DNA of 64,000 bases from Halobacillus andaensis (lineage in GTDB: Bacteria > Bacillota > Bacilli > Bacillales > Halobacillaceae): assembly GCF_014636475.1 (NCBI RefSeq), contig NZ_BMEL01000004.1:372001-436000 (forward strand), written 5' to 3'. Shown here piece by piece: positions 53,290-64,000 of this stretch. The notes below the pieces were generated by a model. That model saw only the letters and a list, made by a program, of their open reading frames with translations, searched no databases and was not told the origin of the DNA. The stretch's first letter is position 1; each line of letters starts with the position of its first letter. Both the position numbers and the translations under genes were made by a program.

Positions 53290-54225
53290 ATGAGCAAGGT
53301 AAGAACAGAGCATTTATTGGAACGGTTCGAGTTGGAATTAGTAGCAGGTGAAGATGGGGTGCATCGTGAAATACATATGAGCGATATTTCTCGTCCAGGA
53401 GTTGAAATGACGGGGTATTTCAAGTTTTATCCTAAAGATCGCTTGCAATTGCTTGGAAAAACAGAACTATCATATTTTAATGAGCTGACTCATGAACAAA
53501 GAAAGCATCGAGCAGAACAGTTATGTACGGATATCACACCTGGTATTGTCATTACACGGGGAATGGATATTCCTGAAGAGCTTGCTGTTGCTGCAAAAGA
53601 GGCAGCAGTTCCGCTCATGCGCTCTCCTTATAAGACAACACGCGTGATTAGTCGTTTAACAAATTTCTTAGAATCTAAATTTGCTCCTTTCACAGCGATT
53701 CATGGAGTGTTAGTAGATATTTATGGTATAGGCGTGCTCATTACTGGGCAAAGCGGCGTGGGTAAAAGTGAAACGGCGTTAGAGCTTGTGAAAAGGGGGC
53801 ACCGTCTTGTTGCAGATGATAGTGTTGAAATCAGACAAGAAGATTATGATACGTTGATTGGAAATAGTCCTCCACTTATCGAACACTTACTTGAGATCCG
53901 GGGACTAGGTATTATCAATGTAATGACCTTGTTTGGCGCAGGAGCGGTGAGAAGTTACAAGCGAATTACTTTAGTGATTAACCTTGAAATATGGGATAAG
54001 ACGAAACAATACGATCGATTGGGCTTAGAAGAGGAAACGATGAGAATCATGGATGCTGAAATTCCTAAGGCAACAATACCTGTACGTCCAGGGCGTAACT
54101 TAGCGGTCATTATAGAAGTAGCAGCAATGAACTTCCGATTGAAACGAATGGGCGTAAATGCTGCTGAAGAGTTTTCAGAACGGTTAACAAAAGTGATCGA
54201 TGAAGATCAAACAATAGAAGAGTAA
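53290..54225 (+). CDS. hprK: HPr kinase/phosphorylase
   Basis: HprK phosphorylates HPr and Crh at Ser46 to trigger CcpA-dependent catabolite repression. The 311-residue protein has the N-terminal domain, Walker [15 protein letters not shown] and the HprK signature [20 protein letters not shown] chose ATG 53290 ([10 protein letters not shown]) with GAGGAGG correctly spaced. It is the first gene of a densely packed run ending in glpP. The distance to lgt is 13 bases. Confidence 0.97.
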   Translation: MSKVRTEHLLERFELELVAGEDGVHREIHMSDISRPGVEMTGYFKFYPKDRLQLLGKTELSYFNELTHEQRKHRAEQLCTDITPGIVITRGMDIPEELAVAAKEAAVPLMRSPYKTTRVISRLTNFLESKFAPFTAIHGVLVDIYGIGVLITGQSGVGKSETALELVKRGHRLVADDSVEIRQEDYDTLIGNSPPLIEHLLEIRGLGIINVMTLFGAGAVRSYKRITLVINLEIWDKTKQYDRLGLEEETMRIMDAEIPKATIPVRPGRNLAVIIEVAAMNFRLKRMGVNAAEEFSERLTKVIDEDQTIEE

Positions 54226-54238
54226 GGAGAGAGTTATT

Positions 54239-55072
54239 TTGGCTTGTACACCTGAATCGCTAGATCGAGTCTTAATACAGCTGGGCCCTCTATCTATCTA
54301 CTGGTATGGCGTTATTATTGCCACAGGAGCATTTTTAGGCCTGCTGATTGCAACTAGAGAAACAGAGAGACTCGGTCTTAAGAAAGATTACATGGTTGAT
54401 ATCGTCGTGTACGCAATCCCAATCGCTATTTTGTGTGCCAGGCTTTATTATGTCATATTTGAGTGGGATCGTTATGTAGGAGAGCCATGGTGGAAAGCTT
54501 TTGCTATATGGGAAGGCGGTATTGCCATTCACGGAGCTTTAATTGGTTCATTTTTAACCGCTTATTTCTATACGAAGCTTAAAGGCCTGTCTTTTTGGAT
54601 GATTGCTGATATAGCTGCGCCTAGTATTATTCTCGGTCAGGCGATAGGACGATGGGGCAACTTTATGAACCAGGAAGCTCACGGCGGCCCTGTATCTGAA
54701 TCATTTTACAACAACTATATGCAGTACTTACCCAATTTTATTAACCAGCAAATGTGTATTGACGGTACGGTTTATCACCCGACCTTTTTATATGAATCTT
54801 TGTGGAACATTTTAGGGTTTATTTTGTTGCTTGTGCTGCGTCATAAATTCAATCCTCGGCGTGGAGAAGTATTCCTAAGCTATATTATTTGGTATTCGAT
54901 TGGCCGTTTCTATGTAGAAGGCTTACGAACGGACAGCTTATATTTATTTGGTGAAATACGTACAGCCCAGTTCATTTCCATTTTACTCATCGTATTGGCC
55001 GTCGCGGTCATGATTTATCGCAGAAAAGTTGGGTTGGCGAATAAATATTATAACGGCAAAAAAGTTAAGTAA
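54239..55072 (+). CDS. lgt: Prolipoprotein diacylglyceryl transferase
   Basis: Lgt adds diacylglycerol to the lipobox cysteine of prolipoproteins. The 277-residue protein has seven membrane helices, [19 protein letters not shown] (the Lgt signature), and conserved [11 protein letters not shown]. It starts with TTG 54239, with AAGGAGAG upstream. Lipoproteins elsewhere in the window (CccB, the ABC binding protein) are its natural substrates. The order hprK-lgt is conserved in Firmicutes. Confidence 0.96.
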   Translation: MACTPESLDRVLIQLGPLSIYWYGVIIATGAFLGLLIATRETERLGLKKDYMVDIVVYAIPIAILCARLYYVIFEWDRYVGEPWWKAFAIWEGGIAIHGALIGSFLTAYFYTKLKGLSFWMIADIAAPSIILGQAIGRWGNFMNQEAHGGPVSESFYNNYMQYLPNFINQQMCIDGTVYHPTFLYESLWNILGFILLLVLRHKFNPRRGEVFLSYIIWYSIGRFYVEGLRTDSLYLFGEIRTAQFISILLIVLAVAVMIYRRKVGLANKYYNGKKVK

Positions 55073-55085
55073 GGAGGGATCAAGT

Positions 55086-56030
55086 ATGCAGTCAGTTTTT
55101 ATTGAAGGACTGAAAAAGGGGATGCAATTAACTTGGACACTGGGTAAGGTCATCTTCCCAGTTACATTAATTGTAACAATCCTTCAGTTCACTCCCGTAT
55201 TACCTTGGGTCATGAAACAGCTGGAGCCGGTTATGGGACTGCTTGGTCTTTCCGGTGAGGCAGCTGTTCCTTTAGTACTAGGCAACTTTTTGAACTTGTA
55301 CGCCGGAATTGCTGCTATTATCTCTTTCGGTTTCACAGTAAAAGAAGTATTTATATTAGCGGTGATGCTTTCGTTTTCTCACAACCTCATTATTGAATCC
55401 ACAGTTGCTAAAAAAGTTGGAGTAAGCTGGTGGCTTGTCATAGGCGTTCGCCTCGGTTTAGCCTTCATTTCCGCGGTTCTCATTAACTTAGCGTGGAGTG
55501 GTGGTCAGGAGCAGGCAAAATATGGGCTTGCTCCGGAACGACAAACCGCACCAGAAGGTTGGGCGGAAATTATATGGCAAGGCTTGCAAACCGCTGCAAT
55601 GGGAATCGTCCAGCTCGCTTTAATCGTAATTCCGTTGATGGTGGCCATGCAATACCTAAGAGAAAAAGGCTGGCTTGACCGCTTCTCAGAGTGGCTGGCC
55701 CCAGCGACGCGTTTTCTCGGGATGGAGCGCAACACTTCCATGACGTTAGCTGCCGGCCTGACCATTGGCCTGGCTTATGGAGCAGGCTTAATGATTCAAG
55801 CGGTGGAAGAGGATGGAGTTTCGAAAAAGGATATGTTCCTTGCCATGATCTTCTTAGTTTCTTGTCATGCCGTGGTTGAAGATACATTAATCTTTATTCC
55901 ATTAGGTATTCCGATTTGGCCATTACTTGCTATTCGGTTACTTACTGCTATTTTACTAACAGCTGCTGTCGGATTCGTTTGGAATAGAGCGCAGCGAGAG
56001 AAGAGGAGAAGTTTGAGTCATGAGTATTAA
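55086..56030 (+). CDS. yvoD: YvoD, nucleoside recognition (gate) domain membrane protein
   Basis: A 314-residue membrane protein with two nucleoside-recognition (gate) repeats: one around LGNFLNLYAGIAAI with SFSHNLIIESTVAKKVG, and one around YGAGLMIQAVEEDGVS with SCHAVVEDTLIFIPLG. It may transport or sense a metabolite, but no function is known. I chose ATG 55086 (MQSVFIEG), which has AAGGAGG. The in-frame ATG at 55029 lies inside lgt. Confidence 0.9.
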   Translation: MQSVFIEGLKKGMQLTWTLGKVIFPVTLIVTILQFTPVLPWVMKQLEPVMGLLGLSGEAAVPLVLGNFLNLYAGIAAIISFGFTVKEVFILAVMLSFSHNLIIESTVAKKVGVSWWLVIGVRLGLAFISAVLINLAWSGGQEQAKYGLAPERQTAPEGWAEIIWQGLQTAAMGIVQLALIVIPLMVAMQYLREKGWLDRFSEWLAPATRFLGMERNTSMTLAAGLTIGLAYGAGLMIQAVEEDGVSKKDMFLAMIFLVSCHAVVEDTLIFIPLGIPIWPLLAIRLLTAILLTAAVGFVWNRAQREKRRSLSHEY

Positions 56031-56658
56031 AACAATTTTATTTGACCTGGACGGCACGTTAATTGACACGAATGAACTTATTATTGCTTCCTTCACTCAC
56101 ACAGTGAAGCAATATGCCGACCGTCCATATTCCAGAGAAGAGATTTTAAATTTTATAGGTCCGCCTTTACGTGATAGTTTAGCAAAAGTTAATGCGGGTC
56201 AAGTGGAGGCAATGGTAACTACTTACCGGGAGCATAACGTGGCCAACCACGACCGATTTGTCACTGCCTATGATGGAGTAGTGGATACAATTAAAGAACT
56301 AAAGTCGAAAGGATACCGATTAGGTATTGTAACGACGAAAATGCGCCATACTGTACAGATGGGCCTGGAGTTAACAGGTCTTGATGGCCTATTTGAGGTG
56401 GTCGTCACTCTTGATGATGTTAAGCATGCCAAGCCTAATCCTGAGCCAGTCTTAAAGGCTATGAATCAATTAGATGGACGTCCTGAACAAACACTCATGG
56501 TTGGCGATAACACGCACGATATTGAAGGTGGTAAAAATGCAGGCACGCTGACCGCCGGAGTAGCTTGGACGATTAAAGGACGAGAAGTATTAGAAGAACT
56601 GGAGCCGGATTTTATGCTGGCTCAAATGAACGACCTGCTTGATATTGTAGGAGGGTAA
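56020..56658 (+). CDS. ppaX: PpaX, pyrophosphatase
   Basis: PpaX hydrolyses pyrophosphate produced by the phosphorylase reaction of HprK, so it acts in the same pathway. The 212-residue HAD protein has LFDLDGTLIDTNEL (motif I), LGIVTTKMRHT (motif II), KHAKPNPEPVLKAM (Lys) and VGDNTHDIEGGKNAG (motif III). It overlaps yvoD by 11 bases. Confidence 0.94.
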   Translation: MSIKTILFDLDGTLIDTNELIIASFTHTVKQYADRPYSREEILNFIGPPLRDSLAKVNAGQVEAMVTTYREHNVANHDRFVTAYDGVVDTIKELKSKGYRLGIVTTKMRHTVQMGLELTGLDGLFEVVVTLDDVKHAKPNPEPVLKAMNQLDGRPEQTLMVGDNTHDIEGGKNAGTLTAGVAWTIKGREVLEELEPDFMLAQMNDLLDIVGG

Positions 56659-56662
56659 CTAG

Positions 56663-57193
56663 ATGCGGCGTACAAAGCGATACCACGTTCACGGTGCAAA
56701 TTCTCTCTGGCATATTTATAAAACGGTACCTTTTTTAAAAGTGGTCAAAAATTTCATCGTCATTCAATTGGCGAGGTACACTCCATTTTTACAAGTAAAA
56801 AATGAAATGTACCGTCGTTTTTTAGGTATGAGGGTGGGAGATCAAACGGCTTTTGCCCTAATGGTGATGGTGGATATTATGTTCCCTGAAAAAATTTCAG
56901 TAGGACGTAATTCTGTGATTGGCTACAACACGACCATTCTTGCTCACGAATATTTAATTCAAGAATACCGTCTAGGTAAAGTAGAGATTGGGGACGAGGT
57001 ATTAATTGGTGCGAATTCTACTATTTTACCTGGAGTAAAAATAGGGGATGGCGCTGTTGTTTCTGCAGGTACGCTCGTACATAAAGATGTACCAGCCGGT
57101 TCCTTCGTTGGAGGAAACCCAATGAATTTAATTTACACAAAAGAAGAAATGGAGCAACGAATGAAGAAGGAGGGGGAAGGTAGTGAGTCTTGA
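56663..57193 (+). CDS. yvoF: YvoF, hexapeptide-repeat O-acetyltransferase
   Basis: A 176-residue left-handed beta-helix protein. Hexapeptide repeats occur at ISVGRNSVIGYNTTILAHEY and VEIGDEVLIGANSTILPGV, then KIGDGAVVSAGTLVHKDVPA. These suggest an acetyltransferase with an unknown acceptor. It is coupled to ppaX and overlaps glpP at its end by 11 bases. Confidence 0.88.
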   Translation: MRRTKRYHVHGANSLWHIYKTVPFLKVVKNFIVIQLARYTPFLQVKNEMYRRFLGMRVGDQTAFALMVMVDIMFPEKISVGRNSVIGYNTTILAHEYLIQEYRLGKVEIGDEVLIGANSTILPGVKIGDGAVVSAGTLVHKDVPAGSFVGGNPMNLIYTKEEMEQRMKKEGEGSES

Positions 57194-57728
57194 TCAAACG
57201 GTTCTGCCTGCCGTCAAAAATATGAAAGATTTCGAAAAGCTGCTTCAAACCTCCACAGATTATATTATTATCTTAGAAAGTCGATTAGGTCTGCTTCATA
57301 AAGTCGTACGAGCAGGACAAAAGGCTGGAAAAAAAGTATGGGTGCACGTGGATTTAATTCAAGGTTTAAAGGCGGATGACTATGGTATGGAGTTTCTTGG
57401 AAGAGTTGTAAAGCCAGATGGAGTCATATCGACGCGTTCCCATGTCATCCAGCAAGCCAAGAAGTATAAGCTTACTACAGTGCAGCGGTTGTTTTTAATA
57501 GACAGTCAAGCAGTGGAACATAACGTCGCGATTATAAAAAAAGTAATGCCTGATTACGTTGAAGTTTTGCCTGGAATTGTTCCGGGAATGATAAAAGAGA
57601 TTAAGGATCAAATCGGAGTTCCAGTTATTGCAGGCGGTTTAATACGAACAGAAAAAGAAGCGAATGCTGCCATACAATCAGGAGCTTCTGCAGTCTCTAC
57701 ATCACGATCAGAGCTTTGGAATTTTTAA
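57183..57728 (+). CDS. glpP: GlpP, glycerol-3-phosphate-responsive antiterminator
   Basis: GlpP binds glp leader RNAs when glycerol-3-phosphate is present and prevents termination. The 181-residue protein shows IILESRLGLLHKVVRAGQKA, VHVDLIQGLKADDYG, VVKPDGVISTRSHVIQQAKK, PDYVEVLPGIVPGMIKEI and PVIAGGLIRTEKEANAAIQSGA, all typical of GlpP. It starts with GTG 57183, overlapping yvoF, with AAGGAGGGGG upstream. Its joining to the hprK run differs from B. subtilis, where it heads the glp cluster. Confidence 0.95.
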   Translation: MSLDQTVLPAVKNMKDFEKLLQTSTDYIIILESRLGLLHKVVRAGQKAGKKVWVHVDLIQGLKADDYGMEFLGRVVKPDGVISTRSHVIQQAKKYKLTTVQRLFLIDSQAVEHNVAIIKKVMPDYVEVLPGIVPGMIKEIKDQIGVPVIAGGLIRTEKEANAAIQSGASAVSTSRSELWNF

Positions 57729-57775
57729 AAGTGGCAGAAAGCTAATACGAATCGTTCGTGAGAAGTGCGAAGATC

Positions 57776-57823
57776 CACACAAATAAAGGTAGCGTTGTGC
57801 TATTTTAACTTGTGTGTTTTTTA
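57776..57823 (+). terminator. glpF leader terminator, probable GlpP target
   Basis: CACACAA and TTGTGTG form a 7-bp perfect stem with a long loop (AATAAAGG to TTTTAAC), followed by TTTTTT, all about 30 bases before glpF. Its location ahead of glpF is what antitermination by GlpP needs. Confidence 0.75.
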
Positions 57824-57853
57824 TTGTGCAGGCTAGAAAGGGGATATTTAGAC

Positions 57854-60180
<2,327 letters not shown>

Positions 60181-60247
60181 CTATAGATTTTGAAATTATG
60201 ATTTGATATACTAAAGATAAGTTAATAGATTTAGGTCGGAGATGAGG

Positions 60248-60302
60248 AGAGACCACGATGCTTTGTAATTTACGTTGCAAAGGTGTTCGTGGTCTCTTTT
60301 TT
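60248..60302 (+). terminator. glpD leader terminator, probable GlpP target
   Basis: AGAGACCACGA and TCGTGGTCTCT form an 11-bp perfect stem enclosing about 28 bases, followed by TTTTTT. It lies about 100 bases before glpD and after a -10-like TATACT (60207-60212), forming a standalone transcription leader as known for GlpP-controlled glpD. Confidence 0.88.
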
Positions 60303-60400
60303 GCGTTTAATGCTCATTCTTACACATAAACAATGATGGAATAGGGAATAAAGGTATCAGACGCCCTAAATTAAACCGATTGAACAAAAGGAGAGGTAAC

Positions 60401-62065
60401 ATGAAGACATTTTCTAACTACAACCGGAAAGACCAATTCAATAAGCTCGCCCAAGAAGACTGGGATGTGCTTGTGATCGGTGGCGGAATAACGGGCTCAG
60501 GCATTGCTCTTGATGCTGCAAGCCGTGGAATGAAAACAGCTGTCGTTGAAATGCAGGATTATGCGTCAGGTACTTCCAGTCGATCGACGAAGCTGGTCCA
60601 TGGCGGATTACGATATTTAAAACAATTTGAAGTTAAAATGGTAGCTGAAGTAGGAAAAGAACGTGAAATTGTTTACGAGAATGGACCACACGTTACGACC
60701 CCTGAGTATATGATGCTGCCTTTTCACGAAGGAGGTAACTTCGGTCCATTTAGCACGAGTCTTGGACTTAGAGTCTATGATTATTTGGCAGGAGTGAAAA
60801 AGAAAGAAAGACGATCGATGCTGAGTGCAAAAGAAACGATCGATCGCGAGCCATTAGTGAAAAAAGAAGGACTGAAAGGCTCAGGAATTTACGTTGAATA
60901 TAAAACAGACGACGCTCGGTTAACTTTAGAAGTAATGAAAAAAGCCGTAGAACACGGAGCAGCTTCTCTTAATTATGCGAAAGTAAAAGACTTTATTTAT
61001 AATGATCTAGGAAAAGTTGAAGGAGCCATTGTAGAAGATACAGTCAGTGGTGAAACATATAAAGTTAATGCTAAGCGTGTCGTGAACGCAGGTGGTCCGT
61101 GGGTGGATGAACTTCGTGAAATCGACGGATCTAAAAAAGGTAAAACCCTGCAATTAACCAAAGGGGTTCACCTTGTTTTTGACCAGTCCGTATTTCCATT
61201 ACAACAGGCGGTTTATTTTGATACTCCAGATGGACGAATGATTTTCGCGATTCCTCGTGATGGAAAAACTTACGTGGGAACTACAGATACTCCTTACGAG
61301 GAAGAAATTGCTCATCCTACAATGACTACAGCTGATCGTGATTATATTTTAGATGCGATTCACATGATGTTCCCATCTGTAGATGTGACAGCTGAAGATG
61401 TTGAATCCAGCTGGGCAGGTGTTCGTCCGCTCATCCATGAAGATGGAAAAGATCCGTCAGAGATTTCTCGTAAAGATGAAATATTCGTATCTGATTCCGG
61501 GCTCATTTCCATGGCAGGTGGTAAGCTGACCGGCTATCGTAAAATGTCCCAGACAGCTGTGGATATTGTTCGTGATCAATTGGCTGAAGAGTATGGAATT
61601 CGTTATTCAGATTCGGAAACGAAGCACATGCCAATTTCCGGTGGAGAAGTAAATGGTTCTGAAGGCTTCAAAACCTTTAAGGAAGAACGAGTGAAAATTG
61701 GAGAATCCTTAGGTTTAACGAATAAAAAAGCGACAGAGCTGGTCGATCTTTATGGGAAGAACGTCGATACTTTTTATCAATTATTTAAAGATCACAAGAC
61801 GGAAGCTGCAGCATCACTTATTGATCGTGTCGTGTTTGCTCAGCTTAAAATGGGATTAGAATATGAAAATGTGTATAAGCCTGTAGACTTCTTTGTTCGT
61901 CGTACAGCCGCTCTTTTCTTCAATATTTCTTACGTGCATGAACACAAACAACCAGTCATTGACTATATGGCTAAAGAATTAAATTGGACAGACTCACAAA
62001 AATCAGCGTACACCGAGGAATTGGATGAACTATTGAATGAAGCTGTGGAACCAGTAAAAGTTTAA
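60401..62065 (+). CDS. glpD: GlpD, aerobic glycerol-3-phosphate dehydrogenase
   Basis: A membrane-associated FAD enzyme that oxidises glycerol-3-phosphate to dihydroxyacetone phosphate and feeds electrons to menaquinone. The 554-residue protein has the FAD-binding VIGGGITGSGIALDAASRG, SSRSTKLVHGGLRYLKQ, TDDARLTLEVMKKAVEHGA, and the C-terminal helical domain. I chose ATG 60401 (MKTFSNYNRK), preceded by AAAGGAGAGG. Confidence 0.97.
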   Translation: MKTFSNYNRKDQFNKLAQEDWDVLVIGGGITGSGIALDAASRGMKTAVVEMQDYASGTSSRSTKLVHGGLRYLKQFEVKMVAEVGKEREIVYENGPHVTTPEYMMLPFHEGGNFGPFSTSLGLRVYDYLAGVKKKERRSMLSAKETIDREPLVKKEGLKGSGIYVEYKTDDARLTLEVMKKAVEHGAASLNYAKVKDFIYNDLGKVEGAIVEDTVSGETYKVNAKRVVNAGGPWVDELREIDGSKKGKTLQLTKGVHLVFDQSVFPLQQAVYFDTPDGRMIFAIPRDGKTYVGTTDTPYEEEIAHPTMTTADRDYILDAIHMMFPSVDVTAEDVESSWAGVRPLIHEDGKDPSEISRKDEIFVSDSGLISMAGGKLTGYRKMSQTAVDIVRDQLAEEYGIRYSDSETKHMPISGGEVNGSEGFKTFKEERVKIGESLGLTNKKATELVDLYGKNVDTFYQLFKDHKTEAAASLIDRVVFAQLKMGLEYENVYKPVDFFVRRTAALFFNISYVHEHKQPVIDYMAKELNWTDSQKSAYTEELDELLNEAVEPVKV

Positions 62066-62078
62066 ATAATATGATCTT

Positions 62079-62112
62079 AAGCGAACTCCTTATTGAGGGG
62101 TTCGCTTTTTTA
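62079..62112 (+). terminator. Terminator after glpD
   Basis: AAGCGAACTCC and GGGGTTCGCTT pair over 11 bp with one G-T pair, followed by TTTTT. Confidence 0.9.
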
Positions 62113-62155
62113 CGATACACTAAAAATATCCATAATTTGTTAAGGTGGTTTGAAG

Positions 62156-62977
62156 ATGGTTAGTGTACAGGAACTAATTAGAAGAGATGGTGTGAGACAG
62201 GTGATCACAGGAAGCATATTAATATCTGTGATGCTGTTCTTTGTCGGCTCCTTATTCTATATTGGATTTGAAGGTCTTCTATTTAATTCGATTTATAGTA
62301 TTGCTTTTGGATTAGCAGGTATTGCCGTTTTTAGGAGTGGATGGGAAGATTTAATCCTGGCAAATCGTTCACTTGGCTTTATAAGAGATGAGAATGAAGC
62401 TGCTTTTGAAATCTTTCCCGAGCGTATGTATATTGGTCACAAAGCTGCCTCTATATTCCATGCGTGTTTATACGATATGGATGGAGAAGTATATACACAA
62501 ATTAAACAACACCGCCACTTTGACATGAAAATGTGCCGACCGTTTATTTCTTTTTTTTCTGGTGGTTCACTATTCCCTGCTTCCTATATTCTGAAAGGTG
62601 AAGACGGAATGGCCGCCTATAAAATTGTTAAAAAAGGAGGTTTTACGTGGAGAGGCTATGTTCAGCGTCCGGACGGTCCTTACTTAGCGTATACAACCCA
62701 TGATAAACCTAAAGGTACCGGACGCAGCGTCTTTCAATACATCGAGGGTAATAAAAAACGTTGGAAAGCAGAAGGAGACGCATTTATCGGTCATTTTGAA
62801 ATTAAAGATGATCACGATCACTTGTGGGCAATTATTAAGCGCGATGCGATTCCAACGGAAGCAGCTGAGCGTTTTGATCACATGCCAGGCTATCTCGTAG
62901 ATTGGAAAAAGCGTAAAGATGTACCTCACTCATTAATAGCTTTTCTCTTTTTACTGCAAACCAATACTAGTGTTTAG
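62156..62977 (+). CDS. Membrane protein of unknown function
   Basis: I do not recognise this 273-residue protein. Two hydrophobic segments at about residues 18-58 (ITGSILISVMLFFVGSLFYI and SIYSIAFGLAGIAVF) are followed by a soluble beta-rich region with many aromatic residues (KKGGFTWRGYVQRPDGPYLAY, GHFEIKDDHDHLWAIIKRD, HMPGYLVDWKK). The beta region has a weak look of the LURP-one/Tubby-like C-terminal fold, which is a guess. I chose ATG 62156 with AAGGTGG 8 bases ahead over TTG 62150. It lies alone between two terminators. Confidence 0.65.
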   Translation: MVSVQELIRRDGVRQVITGSILISVMLFFVGSLFYIGFEGLLFNSIYSIAFGLAGIAVFRSGWEDLILANRSLGFIRDENEAAFEIFPERMYIGHKAASIFHACLYDMDGEVYTQIKQHRHFDMKMCRPFISFFSGGSLFPASYILKGEDGMAAYKIVKKGGFTWRGYVQRPDGPYLAYTTHDKPKGTGRSVFQYIEGNKKRWKAEGDAFIGHFEIKDDHDHLWAIIKRDAIPTEAAERFDHMPGYLVDWKKRKDVPHSLIAFLFLLQTNTSV

Positions 62978-62979
62978 CG

Positions 62980-63008
62980 ACTATGGCTCTTTGGCCATAG
63001 TTTTTTTG
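62980..63008 (+). terminator. Terminator after the unknown membrane protein gene
   Basis: ACTATGGC and GCCATAGT form an 8-bp perfect stem with a 6-base loop, followed by seven T. Confidence 0.88.
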
Positions 63009-63019
63009 TGAAAATTGAC

Positions 63020-63050
63020 TTGACCATTACGTTAACGTTAATGGTACGAT
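63020..63050 (+). promoter_or_regulatory. MerR-type promoter of the acyl-CoA dehydrogenase gene
   Basis: TTGACC (63020-63025) and TACGAT (63045-63050) are 19 bp apart, the stretched spacing used by MerR-family activators, and the spacer carries a dyad (ACCATTA and TAATGGT around CGTTAACG, 63023-63045). Confidence 0.7.
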
Positions 63051-63132
63051 TTAATTGTTAGAAAATTGAAATAAAAAGGGCGCTCGAAATGGAGAATGAT
63101 TCAATTTTGCAGCAGGCGTAGGAGGGATTAGA

Positions 63133-64000
63133 TGAACTTTTACAAACAAGACGAAGATTTACAAGCTATTTTACGTGAGCAGTTAGACAGCCCGATGTTT
63201 ACGTGGGCAGATAAACAGCTTCAAGAATTTGGCAGGATGTGTGGGGAAGAAATTGATCAGCGCGCTGTTCATACGGATCGCGAGGGGCAGCCAAGGCTCA
63301 TTAAATACAATAAAATGGGAGAAGATATTTCAGAAGTTTGGGTGAATGAAGGCTATCGAAAAACGGTAGAAGAAACGTATCGAGAAGGAATAGTGGGTTA
63401 TGTGCATAAGACGATTCCCGAATTAAATAGAAAAGGGAATTACCTTTACTCATTTGCTCAAGGTTATCTGCTTTCTCAAGTTGAACCTGGTTTTTACTGT
63501 CCAGTTACTTTAACAATGGCTACGGCTTATTTAATTGATCATTACGCAAACGAAGAAATTAAAGAGTCATATCTTCCTCACGTCACAGCTACTGGTGATG
63601 TAGAGCTTCATGAGGGCGCCACTTTTTTAACGGAACGGCAGGGGGGATCAGATGTAGGAGCGAACGAAGTAAAGGCTATAGAAGAAAATGGTGCCTATCG
63701 TATCTACGGAGAAAAATATTTTGCGAGTAACGCAGGCATGTGCGGCGTGGCAATGGTTCTAGCTCGAATAGAAGGCGCACAGCCAGGTACAAAAGGATTG
63801 AGTTTATTTTTAGTGCCTTGGCGTACGGAAGATGGCGAATTAAACAGGGTATCTATTAGAAGATTAAAAGATAAGTTAGGTGTAAGAGCTGTGCCGTCAG
63901 CAGAAGTTGAGTTTGAAGGAGCAATGGCTTTTTTAATTGGAGAAGCTGAACGAGGTTTTTATTATATGATGGAAGCCTTGAATCTCTCCAGGGTTTGTAA
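63133..64000 (+). CDS. AidB-like acyl-CoA dehydrogenase, 3' end cut by window
   Basis: A flavoprotein of the acyl-CoA dehydrogenase family. The 289 complete codons present read MNFYKQDEDLQAILREQLDS, then EGATFLTERQGGSDVGANEV (the FAD/substrate segment), KYFASNAGMCGVAMVLARIEG and RLKDKLGVRAVPSAEVEFEG. The N-terminal extension ahead of the typical core matches AidB-type members rather than short-chain enzymes. The catalytic Glu lies beyond the window edge. It sits behind a MerR-type promoter, a usual arrangement for fatty- or branched-acid degradation genes. RBS AGGAGGG. Confidence 0.88.

Overview
The window is chromosomal DNA of a low-to-moderate GC Bacillaceae bacterium, most likely a moderately halophilic Halobacillus-type organism. 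The gene order follows the Bacillus subtilis yvyE-degSU-comF-flagellar-secA-prfB-ftsEX-minJ-uvrBA-hprK stretch very closely. Secreted and surface proteins (flagellin, FlgK, FliD, the M23 hydrolase, cytochrome c-551) are rich in Asp and Glu, as expected for a halophile. No tRNA, rRNA, prophage or CRISPR was seen.

Layout. 1-3.5 kb (minus strand): a truncated APC permease, an LCP wall-polymer ligase and YvyE. 3.7-9.4 kb: degS-degU, a DegV-family lipid-binding protein, comFA-comFC (no comFB) and yvyF. 9.4-18.1 kb: the late flagellar block flgM-flgN-flgK-flgL-yviE-fliW-csrA-hag-flaG-fliD-fliS-fliT, with three sigma-D-type promoters and a hag leader carrying two CsrA-type hairpins. 18.2-22.3 kb: a minus-strand block (nitrate/sulfonate-type ABC importer, acyltransferase) where B. 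subtilis has fliT followed by hpf directly. 22.6-27.5 kb: hpf with overlapping sigma-B and sigma-H promoters, a small Cys protein, secA, and prfB with its programmed +1 frameshift. 28-36.8 kb: galU, a YitT protein, cccB, ftsE-ftsX, an EnvC/PcsB-like M23 hydrolase, ctpB and minJ. 36.9-45.4 kb: a Fur-box siderophore-type ATPase gene, palindromic repeats, a HAD hydrolase, a divergent CtaA-like protein, a SWIM/SNF2 helicase and prfC. 45.6-53.2 kb: SOS-type uvrB-uvrA, yojF-bshB2, yvlB and yvlD. 53.3-62.1 kb: a tightly packed hprK-lgt-yvoD-ppaX-yvoF-glpP run, then glpF-glpK and glpD, each behind a leader terminator suited to GlpP antitermination. 62.1-64 kb: a membrane protein of unknown function and a truncated acyl-CoA dehydrogenase behind a MerR-type promoter.

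How it works together. DegS-DegU, ComF and the flagellar genes form the transition-state and motility core. FlgM holds sigma-D, and FliW-CsrA tunes flagellin translation through the hag leader. FtsEX with the neighbouring M23 hydrolase, CtpB and MinJ form an envelope and division group. HprK, PpaX, GlpP and GlpFKD link the carbon-catabolite switch to glycerol use.

Most of the window is conserved. The less explained parts are intergenic: two copies of a composite palindromic element, a 127-bp inverted-repeat element with a decayed relative, two arrays of 21-bp degenerate repeats, a decayed gene pair after prfB, and a CtaA-like protein that appears to lack canonical residues. I did not find a convincing wholly new multi-gene system.
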